Assembly (NCBI GenBank): GCA_964486865.1
Contig: CAZAOZ010000012.1
Location: 3,147-67,146 of the forward strand
Length of the DNA stretch: 64,000 nt
Direction: 5' to 3'
Source of the DNA: Ga0077527 sp964486865
GTDB taxonomy: Bacteria > Pseudomonadota > Gammaproteobacteria > Burkholderiales > SG8-41
Of the stretch, positions 48,146-58,134 are shown in pieces; position 1 is the stretch's first letter, and each line of letters starts with the position of its first letter. The notes below the pieces were generated by a model, which saw only the letters and a list, made by a program, of their open reading frames with translations, was not told the origin of the DNA and ran no database searches. The position numbers and the translations under genes were made by a program.

Positions 48146-48194
48146 TGTATGACCTGTTGTTTTAATTTATTTTTTATGAGGCGTCGGAAGACGC

Positions 48195-49154
48195 TCATTC
48201 AGCCCTGATTTTCGCCGCAGCAATGACCTTGCCCCATTTTTCATAATCGGCCCTGTGATACGCGGCCAGCGCGGCCGGCGTGCCGCCGGAGGGCTCGGCG
48301 CCGTCGAGCGCGAGGGCTTTTTTGATGTCGTCGGTGACCAGCACCTTGTTGCCTGCGGCGTTGAGTCTCTCGACGACGGGCGCCGGCAGACCGGCCGGGC
48401 CATAAAGCCCCCACCACTGGCTGGATTCAAAATCCTTCAGCGCCGCCTCGGCCACCGTCGGCAGTTCGGGCGCAATGGCGATGCGCTTCGCGCTGGTGAC
48501 CGCCAGCGCTTTCAGGCGCCCGGCGCGCACCTGCGCGGACACGCTGGGATAGGCCGCGAACAGCACCGACACGTTGCCGGCGACGGTGTCGATGGTCGCG
48601 GGCGCCGCGCCCTTGTACGGCACGTGCAGCAGGGTCACGCCGGCGCGCTGCGAGAAGAGTTCTCCGGTCAGGTGACTCAGCGTGCCCGCGCCGTTGGAGG
48701 CATAGGCCAGCGCGCCGGGTCTGGCTTTGGCGATGCCGATCAGTTCCCTGACGGTCTTCGCCGGCACCGACGGATGCACGGTCAGCACATTGGGCGCGTG
48801 GCCGATCATCACGATGGGCGTAAAACTCTTCAGCACATCGTACGGCGCTTTGGCGCCCAGATGCGGATTGATCGACAGCACGCTCGACGACGCGAACAGC
48901 AGGTTGTAGCCGTCGGCCGGCGCGCGCGCGGCGATCTCGCCGCCGATGATGCCGCCCGCGCCGCCGCGGTTATCGACGATGATCTGCTGGCCGATGACGG
49001 CGGACAGCCGCGTGGTGACCTGGCGCGCGACGATGTCGGCGGCGCCGCCCGGCGGAAACGGCACGATGACGCGCACCGCCTTGTCGGGATAGCCCTGCGC
49101 CAGGGCATTAAACGACAGCGCGGTGCCGAGCAGCACGGCTGCGGATGCTTTCAT
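48195..49154 (-). CDS. Bug/TctC-family solute-binding protein (11)
   Basis: A 319-residue exported receptor; the signal peptide (MKASAAVLLGTALSFN) ends near ALAQG. Ligand loops are VPFPPGGAADIVAR and DNRGGAGGIIGGE. The frame is open far upstream across the alcohol dehydrogenase gene, but the true start is the ATG at 49154. It lies between MmgE/PrpD (50 bases downstream) and the zinc alcohol dehydrogenase (29 bases upstream), a probable three-gene operon. Confidence 0.92.
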   Translation of the reverse strand: MKASAAVLLGTALSFNALAQGYPDKAVRVIVPFPPGGAADIVARQVTTRLSAVIGQQIIVDNRGGAGGIIGGEIAARAPADGYNLLFASSSVLSINPHLGAKAPYDVLKSFTPIVMIGHAPNVLTVHPSVPAKTVRELIGIAKARPGALAYASNGAGTLSHLTGELFSQRAGVTLLHVPYKGAAPATIDTVAGNVSVLFAAYPSVSAQVRAGRLKALAVTSAKRIAIAPELPTVAEAALKDFESSQWWGLYGPAGLPAPVVERLNAAGNKVLVTDDIKKALALDGAEPSGGTPAALAAYHRADYEKWGKVIAAAKIRAE

Positions 49155-49183
49155 GGGCAAACCTTTTTTCGTGGACGCAGGGT

Positions 49184-50218
49184 TCAGACCATCATCAACG
49201 CCGCGCGGCCAGTGATCGATCCGGTCTCCAGCTTTTGATGAATCGCCTCGGCTTCGGCGTACGGCACTTTCTCCGTCACCAGCGGCCACAGGTCGCCGCG
49301 GGCAACGAGTTCCAGCGATTCGATGACTTCCTGTTTGGTGGCGTAGCGGCTGCCCATGACTTCGATTTCCTTGCGCATGATGGCCGGCCCGTCGGCATCG
49401 AAGCGCTGGCTGTTGCCGGCAAGCAGCAGCAGGCGCCCGCCCTTGTTCAGGCCAGCGATACCGGCCTCGATGGTTTCCCTGGTGCAGACATAATCGAACA
49501 CCACATCGACGCCGCGGCCGCTGGTGAGTTCGATCAGCTGCTGCGCGACTTTGCCGTCGCTGGCATCGACGGTCGCATCCGCGCCCGCTTTCAGGCAGGA
49601 CTCGAATTTGGCCGCCCTGGTATCCACCGCGATGACTTTGCGCGCATGCGCCCAGCGCGACACCATCAGCATGTGTACGCCCAGCCCGCCGCCGGCGCCG
49701 ATCACGGCCACGGTGTCGGTCACCGCGACGCGCGCCTTGCGCGTGACCTTGATCGGAGTGGCAATCGCGTCGCAGATCACGCCGATTTCGGCGGGATGTT
49801 TTTTCCAGTCCATGCCTTCCGGCAGCACCAGAAAATTTTCCGCCGGCAGTTTGATGTATTCGGCATAACCGCCGTCGCACTCGCGTCCGACATAGCCCCT
49901 GAAGTTGTCGCACAGCGTTTCGCGGTTGATGCGACACCAGTAGCAGTGCCCGCAGTTGAGATAAAAGTATGCGGTGACGGCGTCGCCGGCTTTGAGGCTG
50001 GTCACGCCCGCGCCGGTGGCGACGATTTCGCCGGTGATTTCATGGCCGAGGATGCGCGGATAGGCAACCGGCACGCGCCCCGCGCGCGCATGGTGGATGG
50101 TCAGCCCCGCGCCGCAGGCCAGCACGCGGGCGACGGCTTCGCCGGGCCCCGGCACCGGATCGGGCACGGTTTCGAGTACCAGCGGCTGGTTCTTCCCCTT
50201 CAATAACATCGCTTTCAT
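49184..50218 (-). CDS. Zinc-dependent alcohol dehydrogenase (MDR family)
   Basis: A 344-residue medium-chain dehydrogenase. Catalytic zinc ligands are Cys35 (LACGAGLTIH) and GHEITGE; the structural zinc site is the four-Cys cluster NCGHCYWCRINRETLC. The Rossmann motif is VIGAGGGLGVHML. The substrate is an alcohol or hydroxy acid that cannot be specified. It is the first gene of the minus-strand group with Bug and MmgE/PrpD. Confidence 0.92.
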   Translation of the reverse strand: MKAMLLKGKNQPLVLETVPDPVPGPGEAVARVLACGAGLTIHHARAGRVPVAYPRILGHEITGEIVATGAGVTSLKAGDAVTAYFYLNCGHCYWCRINRETLCDNFRGYVGRECDGGYAEYIKLPAENFLVLPEGMDWKKHPAEIGVICDAIATPIKVTRKARVAVTDTVAVIGAGGGLGVHMLMVSRWAHARKVIAVDTRAAKFESCLKAGADATVDASDGKVAQQLIELTSGRGVDVVFDYVCTRETIEAGIAGLNKGGRLLLLAGNSQRFDADGPAIMRKEIEVMGSRYATKQEVIESLELVARGDLWPLVTEKVPYAEAEAIHQKLETGSITGRAALMMV

Positions 50219-50371
50219 GCGTCATCCTCCCCTGAGGCACAGTTTAACCCAGGGCCTCATATTTGATGTAAGACAAACCGCGGCGCAGCCGTCTGAGTAC
50301 CATTAAATACGCTCAGGACAATGGCGCAGGCGCTTCCGGGCCGCGCCGCAAACCCTGCCGGAGATCTGCAG

Positions 50372-51322
50372 ATGAAAGTCGTTGTCGCTCTCGGCGGTGC
50401 TGCGCTGGCCAAGCGCGGCGAACCGCTCGAGTCGGACGTGCAGCGCCAGAATATCGCGCACGCCGCCGCCATGGTGGCCGCGATCGCGCGCACCCACGAA
50501 GTCATTGTCACCCACGGCAACAGCCCGCAGGTGGGGTTGCTGGCCATGCTGGGCGAATCGTATGCCGGCGTGCATCCCTATCCGCTGGACATGCTGGGCG
50601 CGGAATCCGAAGGCATGATCGGTTACATGATCGAGCAGGAGTTGCGCAGCCTGCTGCCGGGACGGCATATCGTCACGCTGCTGACGCAGACCGAAGTCAA
50701 CCGCAACGATGCCGCGTTCCGCCATCCGTCGAAACCGATAGGCCCCGGCTTCACCCAGGATGAAGCCGGGCGCCTCGCCAACGAGCGCGGCTGGAAAATC
50801 GCGCAGGATGGCGCAAAGTGGCGGCGCGTGGTGCCCTCGCCGGAGCCGCTGCGCATACTCGAGCTGGGGGCGATCAAGCTGCTGGCCAATACCGGTGTGG
50901 TGGTGGTATGCGCCGGCGGCGGCGGCATCCCGGTAACGGTATCTTCGGCCGGTGTCGTGCGCGGCGTCGAGGCGATCATCGACAAGGATCTGGCGGCGGC
51001 GCTGCTCGCGCACCAGGTCGGCGCGGATGTGCTGCTGCTGCTGACCGACGTCGGCTCGGTGTACACCAACTGGAACCAGAAGGACGCGCAACCGATCCAC
51101 GAAACCTCGCCGCAGGAATTGCGCAAGGAGATCTTCGCCGCGGGTACGATGCGGCCCAAGGTCGAGGCGGCCTGCCGGTTCGTCGAAACCGGCGGGGCCT
51201 TTGCCGGCATCGGCCTGCTCGAAGACGCGGCAGCCATCCTGCTCGGCCGGCGCGGCACCATCGTGCGCCGGCCGGAATCGACGCTTGATTTCACCGGCGG
51301 CCCGCAGGCGATGCCGAAGTAA
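50372..51322 (+). CDS. arcC: Carbamate kinase
   Basis: A 316-residue enzyme that makes or uses carbamoyl phosphate with ADP/ATP. It begins KVVVALGGAALAKRGEP and shows VTHGNSPQVGLLAM, PIGPGFTQDEA, VVPSPEPLRILE, CAGGGGIPVT, IDKDLAAALLA and GTMRPKVEAA in the family order. The ATG at 50372 is preceded by GGAG. No arginine deiminase or ornithine carbamoyltransferase gene is adjacent, so it is an orphan kinase. Confidence 0.95.
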   Translation: MKVVVALGGAALAKRGEPLESDVQRQNIAHAAAMVAAIARTHEVIVTHGNSPQVGLLAMLGESYAGVHPYPLDMLGAESEGMIGYMIEQELRSLLPGRHIVTLLTQTEVNRNDAAFRHPSKPIGPGFTQDEAGRLANERGWKIAQDGAKWRRVVPSPEPLRILELGAIKLLANTGVVVVCAGGGGIPVTVSSAGVVRGVEAIIDKDLAAALLAHQVGADVLLLLTDVGSVYTNWNQKDAQPIHETSPQELRKEIFAAGTMRPKVEAACRFVETGGAFAGIGLLEDAAAILLGRRGTIVRRPESTLDFTGGPQAMPK

Positions 51323-51462
51323 GCGCGCCCAACGCCGCGGCCGGCGGCAAAAAAGCGCAGGAAAACCGCTACAATCGCCGTTCGCTTTTCTGCGGGCGGC
51401 AGTCGGGGCATCGCCCGCGGTTGTGTCACCCGCGCCGAACCCCGGATGCCCCTTCCCCGCGC

Positions 51463-54400
51463 ATGGATACGCCCGAACACCGCAGCGAACACATCGTCAT
51501 CCGCGGCGCGCGCCAGAACAATCTCAAGAATCTGTCGCTGGATCTGCCGCTCAATGAACTGATCGTCGTCACCGGCGTGTCGGGCAGCGGCAAATCCTCG
51601 CTGGTATTCGACACGCTGTATGCCGAGGGCCAGCGCCGCTACGTCGAAACTTTTTCGCCGTACGCGCGCCAGTTCCTCGACCGCCAGGACCGGCCGCAGG
51701 TGGACAGCATCGATGGCATCCCGCCGGCCATCGCCATCGACCAGGTCAATCCGGTGCGCACCTCGCGCTCGACGGTCGGCACGATGACGGAATTGAACGA
51801 TCACCTGAAGCTGCTGTTTGCCCGCGCCGCGCAGCTGTATTGCAAGGGCTGCGGCGCACGGGTGAAGCGCGACACGCCGCAGATGATTTACGACGTGCTG
51901 CTCGCGCGCGCGCGCGCGGCCGGCGATCCACGGCTGGCGATTGCATTCCCGGTGCCGGTACCGGCGAATTTCAAGGCTGATGAAGTCAAGGCGCTGCTCA
52001 CGGCACAGGGCTACACGCGTTTTCTGCATGAGAGCCACGACCGCTTTGAAGTGGTGCAGGACCGGCTGCGCATGGGCGGCGCGGAACGCGCGCGCGTGAT
52101 CGAGGCGCTGGAGGCCGCGCTGAAAGTCGGCCAGGGACGGGTGAATGTCTATCCGCTCAATGACGCCCCCGGTACGCACGCCGATCACCCGTCACCCATC
52201 ACTCATCACGCGCCGTGGCGGTTTTCCACGGCGCTGCACTGCGCCGAGTGCGACATCCATTACGCCGAGCCCAATCCCAGCCTGTTTTCGTTCAATTCGC
52301 CGCTGGGCGCCTGCGACACCTGCCGCGGTTTCGGGCGCATGATCGGCGTCGATTACGGGCTGGTGATTCCGGACGAAACAAAGTCGCTGCGCGACGGCGC
52401 AGTGCGGCCGTGGCAGACGCCGTCGAACAGGGAATGTCAGGACGATCTGATCAAGTACGCGAAAAAGCGCGGCATTCCCGTCGACACGCCGTGGCGCGAT
52501 TTGCCGGCGCAGCAAAAACGCTGGGTCATCGACGGCGAGCCGGAATGGGTGAGCTGGCGCAAATCCTGGCCCGGCGTGTGGTACGGCGTGGCGCGGTTTT
52601 TCAAATGGCTGGAAACCAAGGCCTACAAGATGCATGTGCGCGTGCTGCTGTCGAAGTACCGCGCCTACACCGAATGCACGGCCTGCGGCGGCGCGCGACT
52701 GAAGACCGACGCGCTGCTGTGGCGGATCGGCACCGCGGCCAACGCCGACGCGGCACTGGGTCACGGCGAACACCGGCGCCCGCGCCATAAACCGCAAGGC
52801 GTTAAATTCACCGACGCGCAACTCGCGGCATTGCCGGGGCTGACGCTGCACGACGTGGTGCTGCTGCCGCTGGAGCGCACCAAGACGCTGTTCGATGCGC
52901 TGGAACTGCCCCGCCCGCTGGATGAGGCCACCGACATGCTGATCGGCGAAATCCGCACCCGCCTCGATTACCTGACCCAGGTCGGGCTCGGCTATCTGAC
53001 GCTGGACCGCCAGTCGCGCACGCTGTCCGGCGGCGAAGTGCAGCGGATCAACCTCACCACGGCACTGGGCACCTCGCTGGTGAACACGCTGTTCGTGCTC
53101 GACGAGCCGTCGATCGGCCTGCATCCGCGCGACATGGGCCGGGTGATCGGCGTCATGCACAGGCTCCGTGACGCCGGCAATTCGCTGGTGGTGGTGGAAC
53201 ACGATCCGCAGGTGATGCTCGCCGCCGACCGCCTGCTCGACATCGGGCCGGGGCCCGGCTCGCGCGGCGGCGAGATCGTCGCCTTCGACACGCCCGCCCG
53301 CATCATGCAGGCGCAGGCGTCGATCACCGGGCGTTACCTGTCGGGAAAATTGCGTGCGGCCGGTCACGACGCGGCCCGGGCGCCGACCAAAAATACGCCG
53401 CGACTGCGGCTCTGCGGCGCCGCCGAACATAACCTGAAAATGATCGATGTCGATTTCCCGCTGCAGCGGCTGATCTGCATCACCGGCGTGTCGGGCTCGG
53501 GCAAATCGACGCTGGTGCAGGATGTGCTGTATGCCGCGCTGCGCAAGGCGCTGGGCAAACCCGCCGAGACGCCGGGCCGCCACGACGGATTCTACGGCGC
53601 GGATCATGTCAGCGACGTGGTGATGGTCGATCAGTCGTCGATCGGCCGCACCACGCGCTCGAACCCGGCGAGTTATGTCGGCGCCTTCGATGCCGTGCGC
53701 AGCCGGTTCTCGTCGGCGCCGCTGGCGCAGTCGCGCGGCTACACCGCGGGCACTTTCAGTTTCAATTCGGGCACCGGGCGCTGCCCGACCTGCAGCGGCA
53801 ACGGCTTCGAGCACGTGGAGATGCAGTTTCTGTCGGATGTGTACCTGCGCTGCCCGGACTGCGACGGCCGGCGCTATCGCGCCGAGGTGCTGGAAATCAC
53901 CGTCGAAGGCAAATCGATTGCCGACGTGCTCGAACTGACGGTGGCCGACGCGCTGGCGTTTTTCAATCACGCGCCGGACATCGTGCGCGCACTGCAGCCG
54001 CTGGTCGATGTCGGCCTCGATTACCTGAAGCTGGGCCAGCCGGTGCCGACCTTGTCGGGCGGCGAAGCGCAGCGGCTGAAGCTCGCGGGCTTTCTGGCTG
54101 AAGCCGCTTATGTCGGACGTAATGCGGCCGGGCGCGATGCGGCCGGCGGCAAAGGCACGCTGTTCCTGTTCGACGAGCCGACCACGGGACTGCATTTCGA
54201 CGATGTGCGCAAACTGCTGGGCGCCTGCCGCAAGCTGATCGCCGCCGGCCATTCGCTGATCGTCATCGAACACAATCTTGACGTGATCCGCGCCGCGGAC
54301 TGGATCATCGACCTCGGCCCCGAAGGCGGTGATGCCGGCGGCGCGGTGGTCTGCACCGGCACGCCGGAGATGATTGCCGCGCACGAAACGTCGCATACCG

Positions 54401-57219
54401 GCAAGGCGCTGCGCGATTACGCGGCGGCGCTGCATCTAACCCCCTCGCCCCACCCTCTGCTTCGCTCCAAGTGTTCCCTTGTCCCCTACCCTCTCCCGCC
54501 CCAAGGCGGGAGAGGGGGGCGTAAAGTGAGGGGTGAGCAATTCATCAGTGTCAGCCACGCCCGCGAACACAACCTGAAAAACATCAGCGTCGATATTCCG
54601 CGCGGCAAATTCACCGTGGTCACCGGCGTCTCCGGCAGCGGCAAATCGACACTGGCCTTCGACATCGTGTTCGCCGAGGGCCAGCGGCGCTATCTCGAAT
54701 CGCTGAACGCCTACGCGCGGCAGTTCGTGCAGGCAGCGGCACGGCCCGATGTCGATGCCATTTACGGCATACCGCCGACGGTGGCCATCGAGCAGCGCAC
54801 CAGCCGCGGCGGCCGGCGCAGCACCGTAGCCACGCTGACCGAGATTTATCATTTCCTGCGCCTGCTCTACGTCAAGCTGGGCACGCAGCACTGTCCGGAT
54901 TGCGATGTCGCCATCGAGCCGCAGAGCATCGACCAGATCGCCGCGCGCATCATGAAACGGCACCGCAACGACCGCATCGGCCTGCTGGCGCCGTTAGTCG
55001 TGAATCGCAAGGGCTATTACACCGACCTCGCCAAGTGGGCCGCGGGCAAGGGTTATACCCATCTCCGAGTGGATGGCGAGTTCATCACTACCGCGCCGTG
55101 GCCGCGGCTGGCGCGCTTCAGGGAACACAGCATCGAGCTGCCGGTCGCCGATATCCGCGTCACGCCGGAGAACGAGGCGCAACTGCGCGCCGGCCTCGCC
55201 GCCGCGCTGGATCACGGCAAGGGCATCGTGCAGGTGCTGGGCGGGCTGGATACGCTGGCCGCGGCGATGGCAAAAAAGGACGCGCGGAAAATCCGCCTGA
55301 CTGAAACCGCGTATTCGGTAAAGCGCGCCTGCCCGTCGTGCAACAGGAGTTTTCCGGAACTCGACCCGCGGCTGTTTTCGTACAACTCCAAGCACGGCTG
55401 GTGCCCGTCGTGTTTCGGCACCGGGCTGACGCTGGAAAAAATAGACTGGGATGAAGAGCGCGAAAAAACCGGCACCGAAGAGCATGTGCTGGACTCGTGG
55501 CTGAACTGGCTGGAAGTCGATGAGCCCTGCCCGGCCTGCGCCGGCCAGCGGCTCAATCCGGCCGCGCTGGCGGTGCGTTACCGCAAGCGTTCGATTGCCG
55601 CGCTCGCCGCATTGCCGGTGGCAAAACTCGCGCGCGAATTCACCGATGTGTCATTCACCGGCCGGGAAGCCGCGATCGCGCGCGACATCGTCGCCGAAAT
55701 CCGCAGCCGGCTGAGTTTCCTCGACGAGGTCGGCCTGGGTTATCTCGCGCTCGACCGCGCCGCGCCGACCTTGTCCGGCGGCGAAGCGCAGCGCATCCGC
55801 CTCGCCGCGCAGCTCGGCTCCAATCTGCGCGGCGTCGCCTACATCCTTGACGAGCCGACCATCGGCCTGCATCCGCGCGACAACCGCATCCTGCTCGACA
55901 CGCTGGCGAAACTGCAGACCAAGGGCAACACCCTGATCGTGGTGGAGCACGACGAGGACACCATCCGCCGCGCCGACCATGTGATTGATCTCGGCCCCGG
56001 CGCGGGACGCCTCGGCGGCCATGTCGTCGCCGCGGGTACCGCCGCCGAACTGCAGCGTAATCCGCAATCCGTCACCGGCCGCCTGCTGGCCAGACCGCTG
56101 CAGCATCCGCTGCATCCGCCGCGTCGCGTGGATCACAAAACACCCTCGCTGCACATCCGCGGCGCGCAATTGCACAACCTGCAGCACATCAACGCGCGCG
56201 TGCCGCTGGGGCGATTGACGGTAATCACCGGCGTGTCGGGCTCGGGCAAATCGACGCTGGCGCGCGACGTGCTGCACGCCAATCTCGCGCGCCTGGTCAA
56301 CGCCAAGTCAAAAACATCAATAAAGACGACAGGTTGCATAAACATCACGGGGTGGCAGGCGGTAGGCCGCGTGCTTGAAGTCGATCAGACGCCCATCGGC
56401 AAAACGCCGCGCTCCTGCCCGGCGACCTATGTCGGTTTCTGGGACACCATCCGCCGTTTGTATGCCGAAGCGCCGGAAGCGCGCATGCGCGGCTACACCG
56501 CGAGCCGCTTTTCGTTCAATACCAAAGGCGGACGCTGCGAGGCCTGCGAGGGCCAGGGCGTGCAGAAAATCGAAATGAGTTTTCTGCCGGATGTGAAAGT
56601 GCCCTGCGATGTCTGCAACGGCGCGCGCTTTGATGCCGAAACCCTGAGCGTGCGCTTCAAGGACAAATCCATCGGCGACGTGCTGGCATTGTCCGTCGAT
56701 GAAGCCGTGGAATTTTTTGCCGCGCACGCCGCAATCCACCACGCGCTGCGCCTGCTGCAGGACGTCGGCCTTGGTTATCTGACGCTGGGTCAGCAAAGCC
56801 CGACGCTGTCCGGCGGCGAAGCGCAGCGCATCAAGCTGGTCACCGAACTGGCCAAGGTGCGCATCAACAATGACGATGCCGGCGTGCGGCCCGGCCGCAG
56901 CGGCGCGCAAAAACACACGCTGTATGTGCTCGACGAGCCGACCGTCGGCCTGCACATGGCGGACGTCGAAAAGCTGATCCATGTGCTGCACCGGCTGGTC
57001 GATGCCGGCAACTCGGTGGTGGTGATTGAGCACAACCTCGACATCATGGCCGAGGCCGACTGGATCATCGATCTGGGGCCGGAGGGCGGCGACGGCGGCG
57101 GGCGCATTGTCGCGGATGGTTCTCCGGCGCAGGTTGCCGCACGATCCGCAGGTTCGCATACTGCGCGTATCCTTGGTGATTTCCTCGCTGCACGAAGCCG
57201 CCAGCCTGCCCGGCCATGA
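51463..57219 (+). CDS. Tandem UvrA (two UvrA units in one chain)
   Basis: A 1918-residue protein with two full UvrA-like units (about 1-985 and 1027-1918). It has four ABC ATPase cores: Walker A GVSGSGKSS (38-46), GVSGSGKST three more times, and signatures LSGGEVQRI, LSGGEAQRLKL, LSGGEAQRIRL and LSGGEAQRIKL. Each unit has its pairs of zinc-finger cysteines (for example CDTCRGFG, CPTCSGNG, CPSCFGTG, CEACEGQG). Normal UvrA is about 940 residues and works as a dimer, so this is a covalent dimer-like paralogue. It is probably a second UvrA for DNA-lesion handling, not the sole one. Residues about 992-1024 come from a repeat element. Pirin follows with a four-base overlap. Confidence 0.93.
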   Translation: MDTPEHRSEHIVIRGARQNNLKNLSLDLPLNELIVVTGVSGSGKSSLVFDTLYAEGQRRYVETFSPYARQFLDRQDRPQVDSIDGIPPAIAIDQVNPVRTSRSTVGTMTELNDHLKLLFARAAQLYCKGCGARVKRDTPQMIYDVLLARARAAGDPRLAIAFPVPVPANFKADEVKALLTAQGYTRFLHESHDRFEVVQDRLRMGGAERARVIEALEAALKVGQGRVNVYPLNDAPGTHADHPSPITHHAPWRFSTALHCAECDIHYAEPNPSLFSFNSPLGACDTCRGFGRMIGVDYGLVIPDETKSLRDGAVRPWQTPSNRECQDDLIKYAKKRGIPVDTPWRDLPAQQKRWVIDGEPEWVSWRKSWPGVWYGVARFFKWLETKAYKMHVRVLLSKYRAYTECTACGGARLKTDALLWRIGTAANADAALGHGEHRRPRHKPQGVKFTDAQLAALPGLTLHDVVLLPLERTKTLFDALELPRPLDEATDMLIGEIRTRLDYLTQVGLGYLTLDRQSRTLSGGEVQRINLTTALGTSLVNTLFVLDEPSIGLHPRDMGRVIGVMHRLRDAGNSLVVVEHDPQVMLAADRLLDIGPGPGSRGGEIVAFDTPARIMQAQASITGRYLSGKLRAAGHDAARAPTKNTPRLRLCGAAEHNLKMIDVDFPLQRLICITGVSGSGKSTLVQDVLYAALRKALGKPAETPGRHDGFYGADHVSDVVMVDQSSIGRTTRSNPASYVGAFDAVRSRFSSAPLAQSRGYTAGTFSFNSGTGRCPTCSGNGFEHVEMQFLSDVYLRCPDCDGRRYRAEVLEITVEGKSIADVLELTVADALAFFNHAPDIVRALQPLVDVGLDYLKLGQPVPTLSGGEAQRLKLAGFLAEAAYVGRNAAGRDAAGGKGTLFLFDEPTTGLHFDDVRKLLGACRKLIAAGHSLIVIEHNLDVIRAADWIIDLGPEGGDAGGAVVCTGTPEMIAAHETSHTGKALRDYAAALHLTPSPHPLLRSKCSLVPYPLPPQGGRGGRKVRGEQFISVSHAREHNLKNISVDIPRGKFTVVTGVSGSGKSTLAFDIVFAEGQRRYLESLNAYARQFVQAAARPDVDAIYGIPPTVAIEQRTSRGGRRSTVATLTEIYHFLRLLYVKLGTQHCPDCDVAIEPQSIDQIAARIMKRHRNDRIGLLAPLVVNRKGYYTDLAKWAAGKGYTHLRVDGEFITTAPWPRLARFREHSIELPVADIRVTPENEAQLRAGLAAALDHGKGIVQVLGGLDTLAAAMAKKDARKIRLTETAYSVKRACPSCNRSFPELDPRLFSYNSKHGWCPSCFGTGLTLEKIDWDEEREKTGTEEHVLDSWLNWLEVDEPCPACAGQRLNPAALAVRYRKRSIAALAALPVAKLAREFTDVSFTGREAAIARDIVAEIRSRLSFLDEVGLGYLALDRAAPTLSGGEAQRIRLAAQLGSNLRGVAYILDEPTIGLHPRDNRILLDTLAKLQTKGNTLIVVEHDEDTIRRADHVIDLGPGAGRLGGHVVAAGTAAELQRNPQSVTGRLLARPLQHPLHPPRRVDHKTPSLHIRGAQLHNLQHINARVPLGRLTVITGVSGSGKSTLARDVLHANLARLVNAKSKTSIKTTGCINITGWQAVGRVLEVDQTPIGKTPRSCPATYVGFWDTIRRLYAEAPEARMRGYTASRFSFNTKGGRCEACEGQGVQKIEMSFLPDVKVPCDVCNGARFDAETLSVRFKDKSIGDVLALSVDEAVEFFAAHAAIHHALRLLQDVGLGYLTLGQQSPTLSGGEAQRIKLVTELAKVRINNDDAGVRPGRSGAQKHTLYVLDEPTVGLHMADVEKLIHVLHRLVDAGNSVVVIEHNLDIMAEADWIIDLGPEGGDGGGRIVADGSPAQVAARSAGSHTARILGDFLAARSRQPARP
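54438..54534 (+). repeat. CCCTCTCCCC-type repeat inside the tandem UvrA gene, copy 3
   Basis: The DNA TTCGCTCCAAGTGTTCCCTT, then CCCTCTCCCG-CCCCAAGG-CGGGAGAGGG is the same element as at 11234 and 40104. It is read in frame as a Pro/Gly/Arg-rich linker (PHPLLRSKCSLVPYP and on) between the two UvrA units. Confidence 0.8.
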
Positions 57220-58079
57220 TCGCGCAAACGCTCACTGCCCACACCAAGGACCTCGGCGGTTTCGAGGTGCGGCGCCTGCTGCCGGCCGCGGCGCGGCGGA
57301 TGGTCGGGCCGTTCATATTTTTTGATCACATGGGTCCGGCCTGGTTCGCGCCCGGCCACGGCATCGACGTGCGCCCGCATCCGCATATCGGGCTGGCGAC
57401 GGTCACTTACCTGTTCGACGGCGCCCTCATGCACCGCGACAGCCTGGGCTGCGTGCAGCGCATCGAGCCGGGCGACGTCAACTGGATGACCGCGGGACGC
57501 GGCATCGTTCATTCCGAGCGCAGCCCCACTGAAGATCGCGACACCATGCGCGGGCTGCACGGCATCCAGGTCTGGGTCGCGCTGCCGCGCGCGCACGAGC
57601 AGACCGCGCCCGCCTTCACGCATCATGCCCAAGCCACGCTGCCGGTTGCGCAATGGGGCCACGCCACGCTGCGGCTGATCGCCGGCGAGGCGTACGGGCT
57701 GCGCGCGCCGGCAAAAACGTTCTCCCCGATGTTTTACGGCGCCGTCGAAGCCGCGGGCGCAGCTCAATTCGAGTTGCCGGCGGAATACGCCGAGCGCGCG
57801 ATTTACGTGGTGGAGGGCGATGTCGCCGTCGGCGGCGCGCCCGTTCTTCCGCGCACCATGGCTGTCATCGCCCCCGGTGCGGCGGCCGTCGTCAGCGTCG
57901 CCGCCGGCGCACGGCTGATGCTGCTCGGCGGCGCAGCCATCGACGGCGAACGTCTGCTGTCGTGGAATTTTGTCGCCAGCAACAACGCGCTGATCGAAGA
58001 CGCGCGCGCCCGCTGGCGGGAACAGCGTTTTGACCCGGTGCCCGGCGAAACGGAATTCATCCCGCTGCCGGAGCGCTGA
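57216..58079 (+). CDS. Pirin-family cupin protein
   Basis: A 287-residue bicupin. The N-terminal domain has the pirin metal site HPHIGLATVTYLF and MTAGRGIVHSERSP; the C-terminal domain is the degenerate cupin (AIYVVEGDVAVGGAPV). Pirins are iron proteins, some with quercetinase activity. The ATG overlaps the tandem UvrA stop by four bases (ATGA), so it is probably co-translated. Confidence 0.93.
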   Translation: MIAQTLTAHTKDLGGFEVRRLLPAAARRMVGPFIFFDHMGPAWFAPGHGIDVRPHPHIGLATVTYLFDGALMHRDSLGCVQRIEPGDVNWMTAGRGIVHSERSPTEDRDTMRGLHGIQVWVALPRAHEQTAPAFTHHAQATLPVAQWGHATLRLIAGEAYGLRAPAKTFSPMFYGAVEAAGAAQFELPAEYAERAIYVVEGDVAVGGAPVLPRTMAVIAPGAAAVVSVAAGARLMLLGGAAIDGERLLSWNFVASNNALIEDARARWREQRFDPVPGETEFIPLPER

Positions 58080-58134
58080 TCCCAGCACGGCGCAACTGTC
58101 GGCGCGCTAGAATAGGCGCCTCCCTTTCTGCAGG

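Noticed and set aside
46751..48208. 485-codon plus-strand ORF opposite MmgE/PrpD.
   Set aside because: Shadow frame; MmgE/PrpD motifs on the minus strand explain the region.
52192..54435. 747-codon minus-strand ORF inside the tandem UvrA gene.
   Set aside because: Shadow of a high-GC gene; no recognisable domain and no start signal.
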